From Saccharopolyspora montiporae (lineage in GTDB: Bacteria > Actinomycetota > Actinomycetes > Mycobacteriales > Pseudonocardiaceae): a stretch of DNA of 54,046 bases. The stretch is from contig NZ_JADEYC010000003.1 of assembly GCF_015209505.1 (NCBI RefSeq), positions 1 through 54,046 on the forward strand, in the 5' to 3' direction. Position 1 is the first letter of the stretch. Each line of letters begins with the position of its first letter. The position numbers were made by a program, and so were the translations under genes. Positions 35,863-44,811 of the stretch are shown here, one piece after another. The notes under the pieces were generated by a model. It was not told where the DNA came from. It saw only the letters and a program-made list of their open reading frames with translations, and ran no database searches.

Positions 35863-36222
35863 TCAGCCGGACGACCGGTCGTCGAGATCGCGCTCGCGCG
35901 AGCGCTTGCGCATGATGCGCTGGCGAGCCTGGTAGTCGCGCATCCGCTGCGGGTAGCCGACCTTGGCGACCTCATAGCAGGGGATCCCGATCTTGCGGGT
36001 GAACTTGAAAGCGGCTTCCGGCCCGTCCACCCGCCTGCGGGTCCACTCGCCGTCGTGCGCGATGAGCACCAGAGTGGTCTCGGTGACGTTCGTGCGCGGT
36101 TCCAGGAAACCCTCGACACCCCTGCGCTGCTGCGCCCACCCGGTCAGGTGATCGACATCGGCGGAGTCGGCCGAGCGCACCCCGCTCGCCCGCCGCCTGC
36201 GGAGCCGATCGAACAGGCCCAC
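35863..36222 (-). CDS. Small basic hypothetical protein
   Basis: The 119-residue protein starts VGLFDRLRRRRASG and contains GVEGFLEPRTNVTETTLVLIAHDGEWTRRRVDGPEAAFKFTRKIGIPCYEVAKVGYPQRMRDY, with a very basic tail (RQRIMRKRSRERD). The core looks like a short alpha/beta domain conserved among actinobacteria; I do not recognise a function. The GTG at 36222 has AGGAGG 10 nt upstream. It is divergent from lpdA across about 250 bp. Confidence 0.7.
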   Translation of the reverse strand: MGLFDRLRRRRASGVRSADSADVDHLTGWAQQRRGVEGFLEPRTNVTETTLVLIAHDGEWTRRRVDGPEAAFKFTRKIGIPCYEVAKVGYPQRMRDYQARQRIMRKRSRERDLDDRSSG

Positions 36223-36474
36223 CGGTCATCGCCTCCTGCCCTCGCGTCCGCTGAACGTCCTCCTCGGCGATAATGCCATTTCGGGCACGCCGAGGTCCCG
36301 TGCCGACGATCACGAACCGCCCGGAATCCGGGTGCGCCCGCCCTTGGTGCAGCACACATCACCAGGCCCACATCGCGTCCGCACATCGCGTGGTGACAAG
36401 ATGGTCTGCGGGCGCCCGTGACCAGTTGGTCCGGTCGTCATCAGCTGGACAACATTGCCTTCGAGGAGTGTGAA

Positions 36475-37845
36475 GTGACCGACACGTCCGCCGATCTGGT
36501 CATCCTCGGCGGCGGTTCGGGCGGCTATGCCTGCGCCTTCCGCGCGGCCGAGCTGGGCCTTTCCGTCGTCCTCATCGAAAAGGACAAGCTCGGTGGGACC
36601 TGTCTGCACCGAGGGTGCATTCCCACCAAGGCTCTCCTGCACGCCGCGGAAGTCGCCGACTCCGCTCGCGAAGGCGACCAGTTCGGGGTGAAGTCCTCCC
36701 TCGAAGGCATCGACATGGCCGGTGTGAACTCCTACAAGGACGGGATCGTCGGCAACCTCTACAAGGGCCTGCAGGGCCTGGCCAAGGCGCACAAGGTGAC
36801 CATGGTCGAGGGCTCGGGGTCACTGGTCGACGCCAACACCGTCGAGGTCGACGGCACCCGCTACACCGGCAAGAACGTGCTGCTGGCCACCGGTTCCTAC
36901 TCCAAGAGCCTGCCGGGCCTGGAGCTGGGCGGCCGGGTCATCACCAGCGAGCAGGCGCTGAACCTGGACCACGTCCCGGACAAGGTCGTGGTGCTCGGCG
37001 GCGGGGTGATCGGGGTCGAGTTCGCCAGCGTGTGGCGCTCGTTCGGCGCCGAGGTGACCATCGTCGAGGCCCTACCGCACCTGGTGCCCAACGAGGACGA
37101 GTTCGCCTCCAAGCGCCTGGAGCGCTCCTTCCGCAAGCGCGGCATCACGTTCAAGACCGGCGTGAAGTTCACCGGTGTCGAGCAGTCCGAGTCCGGCGTC
37201 TCGGTCAGCCTGGAGAACGGCGAGCAGCACGACGCCGACCTGCTGCTGGTCGCCGTCGGCCGCGGCCCGAACACCGCGGGGTACGGCTACGAAGAGGCCG
37301 GCGTGCAGCTCGACCGCGGTTTCGTGCGCACCGACGAGCGCCTGCGCACCGGTGTGCCCGGCGTGTACGCGGTCGGTGACATCGTGCCCGGTCTGCAGCT
37401 GGCTCACCGCGGCTTCCAGCAGGGCATCTTCGTGGCCGAGGAGATCGCGGGGCTCAACCCGCAGGTCATCGACGAGTCGGGCATCCCGCGCGTGACCTAC
37501 AGCCACCCGGAGGTCGCCTCGGTCGGGCTGACCGAGTCCGCTGCCAAGGAGCAGTACGGCTCGGTGCAGACCTTCACCTACGACCTGGCCGGCAACGGCA
37601 AGAGCCAGATCCTGAAGACCTCCGGCGCGGTGAAGCTGGTCCGCGCCGAAGACGGCCCGGTGGTGGGCCTGCACCTGATCGGCGATCGCGTCGGCGAGCT
37701 CATCGGCGAGGCGCAGCTGATCTACAACTGGGAAGCACTGCCCGAGGACGTGGCTCCGCTGGTGCACGCACACCCGACCCAGACCGAAGCGCTGGGTGAG
37801 GCGCACCTCGCCCTCGCCGGCAAGCCGCTGCACGTGCACGGCTGA
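36475..37845 (+). CDS. lpdA: Dihydrolipoyl dehydrogenase (E3)
   Basis: The 456-residue FAD enzyme reoxidises dihydrolipoyl groups with NAD+. It has the FAD-binding [15 protein letters not shown] near the N-terminus, the redox disulfide Cys43/Cys48 in [16 protein letters not shown], the NAD-binding [17 protein letters not shown], and the C-terminal base pair in HAHPTQTE. The GTG at 36475 has GAGGAG 6 nt upstream; a GTG at 36418 is in frame but lacks both RBS and similarity. sucB follows after 56 bp, so E3 and E2 form one unit; the E1 gene is elsewhere. Confidence 0.96.
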   Translation: MTDTSADLVILGGGSGGYACAFRAAELGLSVVLIEKDKLGGTCLHRGCIPTKALLHAAEVADSAREGDQFGVKSSLEGIDMAGVNSYKDGIVGNLYKGLQGLAKAHKVTMVEGSGSLVDANTVEVDGTRYTGKNVLLATGSYSKSLPGLELGGRVITSEQALNLDHVPDKVVVLGGGVIGVEFASVWRSFGAEVTIVEALPHLVPNEDEFASKRLERSFRKRGITFKTGVKFTGVEQSESGVSVSLENGEQHDADLLLVAVGRGPNTAGYGYEEAGVQLDRGFVRTDERLRTGVPGVYAVGDIVPGLQLAHRGFQQGIFVAEEIAGLNPQVIDESGIPRVTYSHPEVASVGLTESAAKEQYGSVQTFTYDLAGNGKSQILKTSGAVKLVRAEDGPVVGLHLIGDRVGELIGEAQLIYNWEALPEDVAPLVHAHPTQTEALGEAHLALAGKPLHVHG

Positions 37846-37901
37846 CGTCGGCGCCCAGTCAGCCAGCACCCCGCCACACCCCCACGAGGAGTCAGCAACC
37901 G

Positions 37902-39686
37902 ATGGCCTTCTCCGTTCAGATGCCGGCACTCGGCGAGAGCGTCACCGAAGGAACGATCACGCGGTGGCTCAAGCAGGTCGGCGACACCGTCGAGGTCGAC
38001 GAACCCCTGCTCGAAGTCTCCACCGACAAGGTCGACACCGAGATCCCGTCCCCGGCTGCGGGCGTTCTGCAGCAGATCGTGGCGCAGGAGGACGACACCG
38101 TCGAGATCGGTGCCGAGCTCGCGACGATCGGCGACAGCGCGGCCGGCTCCGCCCCGGCCGCCGAGGAGCAGCCCGCCCAGGAACAGCCCGCCCAGGAACA
38201 GCCCGCTGCCGCGGAGCAGCCCGCTGCCGAGCCGGCCCCGCAGCAGTCCGCTCCGGAACCGGCGGCCGCGCCGTCCGGCGGTGCCGCGCAGGGCTCGGAC
38301 GTGCACATGCCGGCGCTCGGCGAGAGCGTCACCGAAGGCACCGTCACCCGGTGGCTCAAGCAGGTCGGCGACACCGTCGCAGTCGACGAACCCCTGCTCG
38401 AAGTCTCCCCCGACAAGGTCGACACCGAGATCCCGTCCCCGGTCGCCGGCACGCTGCTGGAGGTCACGGCCGGTGAGGACGACACGGTGGAGGTCGGCGG
38501 CAAGCTGGGCGTGATCGGCGAGCAGGGTGCCGCCCAGGCCCAGCCGCAGCAGCCCGAGCCGCAGCCCGAACCCGCCCAGCAGCCCGAACCGGCTGCGCAG
38601 GCACCCGCGCAACCTGCGCAGGAAGCCCCTGCCCAGCAGCAGGAACCCGCCCAGGAAGCCCCTGCCCAACCCGCGCAGGCCCCGGCCCAGCCGGCCCAGC
38701 CGGCGCAGCCCGCGCAGCAGCCGGTGGCCGAGGAGCAGACCGCGGGCGGCGCCCCGTACGTCACGCCGCTGGTGCGCAAGCTGGCCAACGAGCACGGCAT
38801 CGACCTGACGAAGGTCCAGGGCAGCGGGGTCGGCGGCCGGATCCGCAAGCAGGACGTGCAAGCGGCCATCGACGCCGGTCAGACCACTCCGGCCGCCTCC
38901 GCACCGGCCGCGGCCGGTGCTCCTGCGGCTGCGGCGCCGGAGCCCTCCGAGGAGGCCCAGGCGCTGCGCGGCACCACGCAGAAGATGTCCCGGCTACGCC
39001 AGCTGCTGGCCCGCCGCATGGTCGAGTCGTTGCAGACGGCCGCGCAGCTCACCACGGTCATCGAGGTCGACGTGACCCGGATCGCCCGGCTCCGCGACCG
39101 CGCGAAGGGCGGGTTCGAGGCAGCCGAGGGCGTCAAGCTGTCCTTCCTGCCGTTCTTCGCCAAGGCCGCGTCCGAGGCGCTCAAGCTGCACCCGAAGCTC
39201 AACGCCTCGGTCGACGAGGAGAGCAAGGAGATCACCTACCACGGTGCCGAGCACCTCTCGATCGCGGTGGACACCGACCGCGGCCTGGTCTCGCCGGTCA
39301 TCCACGACGCCGGGGACCTCAACCTCGGCGGGCTGGCCCGCAAGATCGACGATCTCGCCGAGCGCACCCGGACGAACAAGATCAAGCCGGACGAGCTCTC
39401 CGGCGGCACCTTCACCATCACCAACACGGGCAGCCGCGGCGCGCTGTTCGACACCCCGATCCTGAACCCGCCGCAGGTGGGCATGCTGGGCACCGGTGTC
39501 GTGGCCAAGCGGCCGGTCGTCGTCGCCGACGAGAACGGCGGCGACACCATCGCGATCCGGTCGATGGTGTACCTGGCGCTGTCCTACGACCACAGGCTGG
39601 TCGACGGTGCCGACGCGGCCCGCTTCCTGAGCACGCTCAAGCAGCGGCTGGAAGAGGGCGCGTTCGAGGCCGACCTCGGCCTCTGA
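37902..39686 (+). CDS. sucB: Dihydrolipoyl succinyltransferase/acyltransferase (E2) with two lipoyl domains
   Basis: The 594-residue E2 has lipoyl domain 1 (about 2-80, lipoyl-Lys43 in TDKVDTE), a Pro/Ala/Gln linker, lipoyl domain 2 (about 131-209, Lys172 in PDKVDTE), a longer repetitive Ala/Pro/Gln linker, the peripheral subunit-binding domain ([30 protein letters not shown], from residue 286), and the catalytic domain ending in [16 protein letters not shown] (His about 564, Asp 568). In actinobacteria this gene (M. tuberculosis dlaT) serves pyruvate dehydrogenase and possibly 2-oxoglutarate dehydrogenase. The two lipoyl domains are almost identical in DNA sequence. Confidence 0.95.
   Translation: MAFSVQMPALGESVTEGTITRWLKQVGDTVEVDEPLLEVSTDKVDTEIPSPAAGVLQQIVAQEDDTVEIGAELATIGDSAAGSAPAAEEQPAQEQPAQEQPAAAEQPAAEPAPQQSAPEPAAAPSGGAAQGSDVHMPALGESVTEGTVTRWLKQVGDTVAVDEPLLEVSPDKVDTEIPSPVAGTLLEVTAGEDDTVEVGGKLGVIGEQGAAQAQPQQPEPQPEPAQQPEPAAQAPAQPAQEAPAQQQEPAQEAPAQPAQAPAQPAQPAQPAQQPVAEEQTAGGAPYVTPLVRKLANEHGIDLTKVQGSGVGGRIRKQDVQAAIDAGQTTPAASAPAAAGAPAAAAPEPSEEAQALRGTTQKMSRLRQLLARRMVESLQTAAQLTTVIEVDVTRIARLRDRAKGGFEAAEGVKLSFLPFFAKAASEALKLHPKLNASVDEESKEITYHGAEHLSIAVDTDRGLVSPVIHDAGDLNLGGLARKIDDLAERTRTNKIKPDELSGGTFTITNTGSRGALFDTPILNPPQVGMLGTGVVAKRPVVVADENGGDTIAIRSMVYLALSYDHRLVDGADAARFLSTLKQRLEEGAFEADLGL
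37920..38450 (+). repeat. Near-identical lipoyl-domain direct repeat inside sucB
   Basis: 37920-38063 and 38307-38450 are 387 bp (129 codons) apart and differ at about 11 of 144 positions by eye, with silent sites also conserved. The Pro/Ala/Gln linkers beside them contain shorter imperfect repeats. Confidence 0.85.
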
Positions 39687-39704
39687 GCCGACGAGCAGCC
39701 CGAC

Positions 39705-39753
39705 CGGCGGGGCCGTCCGACCGCATCGCGGTGGACGGCCCCGCCGTCTTTTT
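39705..39753 (+). terminator. Rho-independent terminator of lpdA-sucB
   Basis: A 14-bp perfect stem (39705-39718 with 39733-39746) is followed directly by TCTTTTT, the only textbook T-tract terminator on the plus strand here. Confidence 0.92.
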
Positions 39754-39802
39754 CGCGGTGAACGCCTCGCACTCGTCCGGCCGGTGCGGCACGATCTGGG
39801 CC

Positions 39803-40690
39803 ATGCGCGTCGTCGTCGCCGGCTCCTCCGGGTTGATCGGCACCAGCCTCGTCCCGGTCCTGCGACAAGCCCGGCACGACGTGGTTCGCCTCGTGCGCGG
39901 CCGGCCGGAGGCCCCGGACGAGCGCGGCTGGGATCCCGAGCGGGGTGTGCTGGATGAGGACGCGCTGGAGGGCGCGGACGCGGTGGTCAACCTCTGCGGC
40001 GCCGGGATCGCGGACAAGCGCTGGAGCGCGGAACGCAAGCAGCTGCTGCTGCGCTCGCGCGTGCACCCGACGCGGGTGCTGGCCGAGGCGGCCGCCAAGC
40101 GCGGAGTCCCGGTGCTGGTCAACGGCTCGGCGGTCGGCTACTACGGCGACAGCGGCCCGCAACCGGTCACCGAGGCCGCCGCGCCCGGTACGGACTTCCT
40201 CGCCGACCTGTGCGTGCAGTGGGAGTCGGCGACCGCTCCGGCCGGCGAAGCCGGGGTCCGCGTCGCCCACCTGCGCACCGGTCTCGTGCTGTCCCCGTCC
40301 GGCGGGATGCTGGGGCGGTTGCGCCCCCTGTTCTCCGCGGCGCTGGGCGGCAGGCTCGGCGACGGAACGCAGTTCATGCCGTGGATCTCGCTGGATGATC
40401 ACGTCGCCGCGGTGCGCTTCCTGCTGGAGAACCCGGACTTGTCCGGACCGGTGAACCTGACCGGACCGGCGCCGGTGACGAACGCGGAGTTCACCCGCGC
40501 GCTGGCCGAGGTGCTCGGCCGTCCCGCGCCGTGGGTGGTGCCCGCGTTCGCCATCCGGGCGGCTCTCGGCGAGATGTCGGTGATGCTGCTGGGCGGTCAG
40601 CGGGCGCTGCCGACGGTGCTGGAGGCGGGCGGGTTCACCTTCCAGCACCCGTCGGTGGGTGCTGCGTTGGCAGCAGCCGCGGGCCGCTGA
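39803..40690 (+). CDS. TIGR01777-family SDR epimerase-like protein (Rv2216-like)
   Basis: The 295-residue extended-SDR protein starts [20 protein letters not shown] with the NAD(P)-binding GxxGxxG. It contains [27 protein letters not shown] and [12 protein letters not shown] with the YYG segment, then a C-terminal DUF1731-like tail ([12 protein letters not shown]). Family members are of uncertain substrate. The ATG at 39803 was chosen by family start; upstream frame overlaps the sucB terminator. CACGAT ends 7 nt before it, a weak leaderless -10. lipB follows after 28 bp. Confidence 0.9.
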   Translation: MRVVVAGSSGLIGTSLVPVLRQARHDVVRLVRGRPEAPDERGWDPERGVLDEDALEGADAVVNLCGAGIADKRWSAERKQLLLRSRVHPTRVLAEAAAKRGVPVLVNGSAVGYYGDSGPQPVTEAAAPGTDFLADLCVQWESATAPAGEAGVRVAHLRTGLVLSPSGGMLGRLRPLFSAALGGRLGDGTQFMPWISLDDHVAAVRFLLENPDLSGPVNLTGPAPVTNAEFTRALAEVLGRPAPWVVPAFAIRAALGEMSVMLLGGQRALPTVLEAGGFTFQHPSVGAALAAAAGR

Positions 40691-40705
40691 GCGGAGAGCT
40701 CGGCG

Positions 40706-40711
40706 TAATCT
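40706..40711 (+). promoter_or_regulatory. -10 hexamer (leaderless) of lipB
   Basis: TAATCT ends 7 nt before the GTG at 40719. Confidence 0.6.
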
Positions 40712-40718
40712 GTCCTCC

Positions 40719-41465
40719 GTGAGCCCCGCCGACAACCCCTGCCGCGCCTGGACCGAGCCGGTCGAGGTACGCGAGCTCGGGACCATCGAGTACCTGGAAG
40801 CCTGGGAGCTGCAGCGCGAGGTCGCGACCGCGCGCAGCGAGGACCGCGGACCGGACACCCTGCTGCTGCTCGAACACCCGTCGGTGTACACGGCGGGCAA
40901 GCGCACCGAGCCGGAGGACCGCCCGCAGGACGGCACGCCCGTCGTCGACGTCGACCGCGGTGGGAAGATCACCTGGCACGGCCCGGGCCAGATCGTGGCC
41001 TACCCGATCATCGGCCTGACCGACCCGATCGATGTCGTGGACTACGTCCGCAGGCTGGAGCAGGCGCTGATCGCGGTCTGCGACAGGTACGGCCTGGCGG
41101 CCGGGCGCGTCGAGGGGCGTAGCGGGGTGTGGCTGCCCGCGGAATCCGGCAAGCCGGAACGCAAGATCGGTGCGATCGGCATCCGGGTGCAACGCGGCGT
41201 GACGATGCACGGCCTGGAACTCAACTGCAACGCCGATCTGGGCGAGTTCGACCGGATCGTGCCGTGCGGGATCCGGGACGTCGGCACGACCTCGCTGACC
41301 GCGGAGACCGGGCGCGATGTGCCGGTGGCCGAGGTGCTGCCGCTGGTGCGCGATGCCGTGCTGGCCGCGTTCAGCGGCGAGCTCCCGGTCACCGAGCGGG
41401 ACATCCCGCGGGCCGAGCCGAGCGCCGCGGGCGTGACCCTGGCGCTGGACCCGGACCTGCGCTGA
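40719..41465 (+). CDS. lipB: Octanoyl-[acyl-carrier-protein]:protein N-octanoyltransferase
   Basis: The 248-residue enzyme transfers octanoate from ACP to the lipoyl domains of E2 and Gcv[35 protein letters not shown], the catalytic Lys in [24 protein letters not shown] and the catalytic Cys in [16 protein letters not shown] are all present. The GTG at 40719 ([11 protein letters not shown]) is supported by the -10 at 40706. It works before LipA (44812), and the likely substrate SucB is encoded just upstream. Confidence 0.95.
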   Translation: MSPADNPCRAWTEPVEVRELGTIEYLEAWELQREVATARSEDRGPDTLLLLEHPSVYTAGKRTEPEDRPQDGTPVVDVDRGGKITWHGPGQIVAYPIIGLTDPIDVVDYVRRLEQALIAVCDRYGLAAGRVEGRSGVWLPAESGKPERKIGAIGIRVQRGVTMHGLELNCNADLGEFDRIVPCGIRDVGTTSLTAETGRDVPVAEVLPLVRDAVLAAFSGELPVTERDIPRAEPSAAGVTLALDPDLR

Positions 41466-41487
41466 CTCCTGCGCCGCGTGCGGAACC

Positions 41488-41522
41488 CGGGCAGGGGGCA
41501 GGCACCGGCCCGCCCCTGCCCG
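41488..41522. terminator. Bidirectional terminator between lipB and the LLM oxidoreductase
   Basis: A 10-bp perfect stem (41488-41497 with 41513-41522) and a 15-nt loop lie between convergent genes. Confidence 0.6.
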
Positions 41523-41527
41523 TCGGA

Positions 41528-42472
41528 TCACAGCTGCGGCGCGACCTCCGAGGCCACCAGCTCCACGTGGTCGAGATCGGCGAGGTCCAGCACCTGCAGG
41601 TACAGCCGGGTGATCCCGGTGCGCTCACGCCAGGTTCCGATCTTGTCCACGATCTCGGCCGGCGTTCCGGCGAGGCCGTTGCTGCGCAGCTCGTCCACGT
41701 CGCGGCCGATCGCCCCGGCCCGTCGGGTGATCTCCGCCTCGTCACGCCCGGCGCAGAGCACCAGCGCCGCGGAGCGCACGATCTCGGCCGGGTCGCGGCC
41801 GATCTCCGAGCACGCGGCCGAGACCCGCCCGTACTGCTCGACAGCGCTGTCGATGTCCACGAACGGCAGGTTGAACTCGTCGGCGTAGCGCGCGGCCAGC
41901 CGCGGGGTGCGCTTCTTGCCCGCGCCGCCGATGAGCACCGGCGGCCGCGGCTGCTGGACGGGCTTGGGTAGCGCGGGCGAATCGGTCAGCACGTAGTGCT
42001 CGCCCGCGTAATCGAACGTCCCGCCGGGCGGGGTCTCCCACAGACCGGTGATGATGTCCAGCTGCTCGGCGTAGCGGTCGAACCGCTCCTTCAGCGAGGG
42101 GAACGGGATGCCGTAGGCGGCGTGCTCCTGCTCGTACCAACCGCTGCCCAGACCGAGCTCGACCCGGCCGCCGGACATCTGGTCGACCTGCGCGACCGAG
42201 ATCGCCAGCGGACCCGGCAGCCGGAACGTCCCGGCGCTCATCAGCGTGCCGAGCCGGACCCGGCTGGTCTCGCGGGCCAGCCCGGCCAGCGTGAGCCAGG
42301 CGTCGGTCGGCCCGGGCTCACCGGTGACCGAGCCCATCTTGAGGTAGTGGTCCGATCGGAAGAACGCGTCGTAGCCGGCGTCCTCGGTCGTCCTGGCCAT
42401 CCGCAGCAGGTCGTCGTAGGTGCCGCCCTGCTGGGGTTCGGTGAAGATCCGCAGCTTGAAGTTCTCGTCCAC
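41528..42472 (-). CDS. LLM-class F420-dependent oxidoreductase
   Basis: The 314-residue luciferase-like TIM barrel begins (V)DENFKLRIFTEPQQGGTYDDLLRMARTTEDAGYDAFFRSDHYLKMG and contains TSRVRLGTLMSAGTFRLPGPLAISVAQVDQMSGGRVELGLGSGWYEQEHAAYGIPFP, the classical F420-binding core of TIGR03560-type enzymes. The natural substrate is not visible. The GTG at 42472 is supported by TAGCCT ending 8 nt upstream; a 98-codon in-frame extension overlaps the tetR gene and is rejected. Confidence 0.9.
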   Translation of the reverse strand: MDENFKLRIFTEPQQGGTYDDLLRMARTTEDAGYDAFFRSDHYLKMGSVTGEPGPTDAWLTLAGLARETSRVRLGTLMSAGTFRLPGPLAISVAQVDQMSGGRVELGLGSGWYEQEHAAYGIPFPSLKERFDRYAEQLDIITGLWETPPGGTFDYAGEHYVLTDSPALPKPVQQPRPPVLIGGAGKKRTPRLAARYADEFNLPFVDIDSAVEQYGRVSAACSEIGRDPAEIVRSAALVLCAGRDEAEITRRAGAIGRDVDELRSNGLAGTPAEIVDKIGTWRERTGITRLYLQVLDLADLDHVELVASEVAPQL

Positions 42473-42480
42473 GCCCGCCG

Positions 42481-42486
42481 AGGCTA
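42481..42486 (-). promoter_or_regulatory. -10 hexamer (leaderless) of the LLM oxidoreductase gene
   Basis: TAGCCT on the minus strand ends 8 nt before the GTG at 42472. Confidence 0.5.
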
Positions 42487-42534
42487 ATCTCGCCCGGCGG
42501 CGCAGGCCGAAGCGGCCGCGCGACCGATCGGGTG

Positions 42535-43134
42535 TCAGCGGCGGCGCAGGCCGTCGAGCACGTGCTCGATGCACTCGCCGATCTCGGCGCGGGACCGCTG
42601 CGGCTCGGCCGATCCCGCGATCGCGGTGGCTCCCGCCGACAGCGCGCCGAACACGACACGCGCGAGGGCGTCGACGGGCAGCGGTTCGATCTCCCCGGAC
42701 TCGACCAGCCCGGCGACCGCACCGCGCACGACGCCGAACGCGTACGCCTCCTCGGCATCGCGCCACCGCTGGGTGCCCATCACGGCGGGCCCGTCCTGCA
42801 CGACGATGCGCTGGTAGGACGGCTCCAGACAGACCTCCATGAACGCGCGTAGTCCGGCGCGGGCCACGTCCCAGGCGCTGCCCGGTCCGGAGACCACCGC
42901 GTCCAGCCGGCCCATGAGATCGGCCTCCACCGCGTCGAACGCGGCCTCGAACACGGCCTGCTTGCCGCCGAAGTGGTGGTAGAGCGCGCCCTTGGTGACC
43001 CGGGAGCGCCGAGCTATCTCGTCCAGCGACGTGTTCGCGTAGCCGTGCTCGGTGAACAGCTCCACCGCCGATTCCACCAGGGCCTGCCTGGTGCTTTCCG
43101 AATACTCCACGCGCCGGGACCGGACTGTAGCCAT
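42535..43134 (-). CDS. TetR/AcrR-family transcriptional regulator
   Basis: The 199-residue repressor has an N-terminal helix-turn-helix (ALVESAVELFTEHGYANTSLDEIARRSRVTKGALYHHFGGKQAVFEAAF) and an all-helical ligand-binding C-terminal domain typical of the family. The ATG at 43134 has TAGGCT ending 7 nt upstream; a GTG two codons earlier would abut that -10. Two matching palindromes occupy the 114-bp gap to the divergent unknown gene, one next to the tetR -10, so autoregulation plus control of the divergent unit is likely. The effector is unknown. Confidence 0.9.
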   Translation of the reverse strand: MATVRSRRVEYSESTRQALVESAVELFTEHGYANTSLDEIARRSRVTKGALYHHFGGKQAVFEAAFDAVEADLMGRLDAVVSGPGSAWDVARAGLRAFMEVCLEPSYQRIVVQDGPAVMGTQRWRDAEEAYAFGVVRGAVAGLVESGEIEPLPVDALARVVFGALSAGATAIAGSAEPQRSRAEIGECIEHVLDGLRRR

Positions 43135-43141
43135 GCTCACA

Positions 43142-43147
43142 AGCCTA
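43142..43147 (-). promoter_or_regulatory. -10 hexamer (leaderless) of the tetR gene
   Basis: TAGGCT on the minus strand ends 7 nt before the ATG at 43134. Confidence 0.55.
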
Positions 43148-43150
43148 AGT

Positions 43151-43165
43151 CATACCGTCGGTACG
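43151..43165. promoter_or_regulatory. TetR operator-like palindrome 1
   Basis: CATACCGTCGGTACG matches the second copy at 43191 at 11 of 15 positions and keeps the CATAC...GGTAyG frame. It sits 4 bp upstream of the tetR -10, in its -35/-10 spacer. Confidence 0.6.
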
Positions 43166-43174
43166 CATCCGTGC

Positions 43175-43180
43175 TACCTT
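43175..43180 (+). promoter_or_regulatory. Candidate -10 of the divergent unknown gene
   Basis: TACCTT lies between the two palindromes; a start about 7 nt downstream would put palindrome 2 just inside the transcript. Confidence 0.35.
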
Positions 43181-43190
43181 GATCATGGGA

Positions 43191-43205
43191 CATACTCCCG
43201 GTATG
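43191..43205. promoter_or_regulatory. TetR operator-like palindrome 2
   Basis: CATACTCCCGGTATG has perfect 5-bp arms. Its start is exactly 40 bp from that of palindrome 1, close to four helical turns, so both sites face the same side of the DNA. Confidence 0.65.
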
Positions 43206-43248
43206 GCGCACACGGCGGGGACGGCCCCGTCCGACCTGGGGAGCGCAC

Positions 43249-43746
43249 ATGAGCTGGACCGACCATTACCAGCGGCAGGCAGCCATCCGAACGGTTCTCG
43301 ACGACGCGCACCGCGACCCGGCCTCCGCGTTGACCACCGTCCCGACCCCGTTCACCGACCGCGCGCAACTGCTACGCGCACTGCACTACAAGTGGAGCCA
43401 GGTGCTCACCGGCCACCTCGAAGCGGCCGTGGCCGACAGCGCGAGCACCGAAGACGGGCACGTGCAGGCGGTGACCGCCGCGCACCAGCGCGCCGCGGCG
43501 ACCTGCCCGGCGCTGCGCGCGCTGCTGGACCACCACCGGGACGACCCGGCGCTGCGCGAGTGCCTGCAGCGGGAGCAACAGCTGCTCGCGCTGACCGCGG
43601 GCCTTGCCGAGCCGGACGAACCCACCCCGGAGATCACCCGGGTCGGCTCCGCGCTGCAGCAGCTGCTGCGCTCCGGCCGACCGGAACCCGAACGACCGCG
43701 CACGCGCCCGTTCGGCCAGCTGCGCAAGCTGATCCCCAGCCGCTGA
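43249..43746 (+). CDS. Conserved helical hypothetical protein, TetR-divergent
   Basis: The 165-residue soluble, mostly helical protein begins MSWTDHYQRQAAIRTVLDDAHRDP and carries HVQAVTAAHQRAAATCPALRALLDHHRDDPALRECLQREQQLLALTAGLAEPDEPTPEI. No catalytic motif or membrane segment is seen, and I do not recognise a family function. The ATG at 43249 has GGGGAG 7 nt upstream. It faces tetR across the palindromes, so it is the probable main target of the regulator. The SDR gene follows after 52 bp. Confidence 0.72.
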   Translation: MSWTDHYQRQAAIRTVLDDAHRDPASALTTVPTPFTDRAQLLRALHYKWSQVLTGHLEAAVADSASTEDGHVQAVTAAHQRAAATCPALRALLDHHRDDPALRECLQREQQLLALTAGLAEPDEPTPEITRVGSALQQLLRSGRPEPERPRTRPFGQLRKLIPSR

Positions 43747-43784
43747 ACGGGGGGAATCGGCGCCCGCACCGGTTTACCGGCTAG

Positions 43785-43790
43785 TAAGTT
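43785..43790 (+). promoter_or_regulatory. -10 hexamer (leaderless) of the SDR gene
   Basis: TAAGTT ends 8 nt before the ATG at 43799. An imperfect palindrome TTTAC-n6-GTAAG (43773-43788) overlaps it and could be another operator. Confidence 0.45.
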
Positions 43791-43798
43791 GGTCGGGG

Positions 43799-44737
43799 AT
43801 GACTAGCTGGAGCACCTCCGACATCCCCGACCAGACCGGCCGCGCAGTGCTGATCACCGGCGCGAACTCCGGCCTGGGCAAATACACCGCCCGCATCCTG
43901 GCCGAACGCGGCGCCCGGGTGCTGCTCGCCTGCCGGGACACCGCCCGCGGCGAGCAGGCCCGGGACGAGGTCGCCGACGTCGCGCCGATCCGCCCGGAGC
44001 TGGTCGAGCTCGACCTGGCGGACCTGAAATCGGTGCGCCGCGCAGCAGCCGACGTCCGGGAACGCACCGGCGACGCGCTCGACGTACTGATCAACAACGC
44101 CGGCGTGATGTTCGTGCCGCACCGCAGCACCGCCGACGGCTTCGAGCTGCAGACCGGCACCAACCACCTGGGCCACGCGGCGCTGACCTGGTTGCTGATG
44201 CCCGCGCTGACCACCCGCCCGGCCGCGCGCGTGGTCACCGTGTCCAGCATCGCGCACCGCGGGCACGGGCTGGACGCCGAGGACCTCGATTTCAAGCGCC
44301 GCACCTACAACCCGATGCGCGCCTACAGCCAGTCCAAGCTGGCCAACCTGCTGTTCGCGCAACAGCTGCAGCGCGCCGCCGACGCCGCCGGGGCCGACCT
44401 GCGCAGCATCGCCGCGCACCCGGGCATGACCAGCACCAACCTGACCGCCAACTCGTCGAAGATGCTGGGCCTTCCCCGCGCGGTCGATGCGGTGGTGGCG
44501 CTGGGCACCCGGGCGGTGACCCAGCCGGTCGAGCAGGGCGCGCTGCCGCAGCTGTTCGCCGCCACCGCCCCCGGCGCGCGCGGCGGGGACTACATCGGCC
44601 CGAGCGGGTTTCGCGAGATCCACGGCGCACCGAAGCGGGCCTCGATGATCCCGGCGGCCCGCGACGAACAGCTCGCGCGGCGCCTGTGGGAAGTCACCGC
44701 GGAGAAGACCGGGGTGGACCCGGCGCCTCAGGCCTGA
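43799..44737 (+). CDS. Short-chain dehydrogenase/reductase (retinol dehydrogenase-like)
   Basis: The 312-residue Rossmann enzyme has [15 protein letters not shown] (cofactor-binding TGxxxGxG), LINNAGVM, the catalytic Ser in [10 protein letters not shown] and the YxxxK motif in [16 protein letters not shown] basic residue after the second strand ([10 protein letters not shown]) favours NADPH. Family members of this length are close to retinol dehydrogenase/oxidoreductase types; substrate unknown. The ATG is at 43799. Its position downstream of the TetR-controlled gene suggests partial co-regulation, though it has its own -10. Confidence 0.9.
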   Translation: MTSWSTSDIPDQTGRAVLITGANSGLGKYTARILAERGARVLLACRDTARGEQARDEVADVAPIRPELVELDLADLKSVRRAAADVRERTGDALDVLINNAGVMFVPHRSTADGFELQTGTNHLGHAALTWLLMPALTTRPAARVVTVSSIAHRGHGLDAEDLDFKRRTYNPMRAYSQSKLANLLFAQQLQRAADAAGADLRSIAAHPGMTSTNLTANSSKMLGLPRAVDAVVALGTRAVTQPVEQGALPQLFAATAPGARGGDYIGPSGFREIHGAPKRASMIPAARDEQLARRLWEVTAEKTGVDPAPQA

Positions 44738-44742
44738 CCGCG

Positions 44743-44795
44743 CCTCGGGCCACCGCAGGTGAGCGTCCGCACGTTTCGGTGCGGTGGCCCCGAGG
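44743..44795 (+). terminator. SDR gene terminator
   Basis: A stem of about 15 bp (44743-44757 with 44780-44795, one bulged C) begins 6 bp after the stop and ends 4 bp before the lipA -10. Confidence 0.65.
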
Positions 44796-44798
44796 GCG

Positions 44799-44804
44799 TA
44801 GCCT
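44799..44804 (+). promoter_or_regulatory. -10 hexamer (leaderless) of lipA
   Basis: TAGCCT ends 7 nt before the GTG at 44812. Confidence 0.6.
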
Positions 44805-44811
44805 GGGGCGC

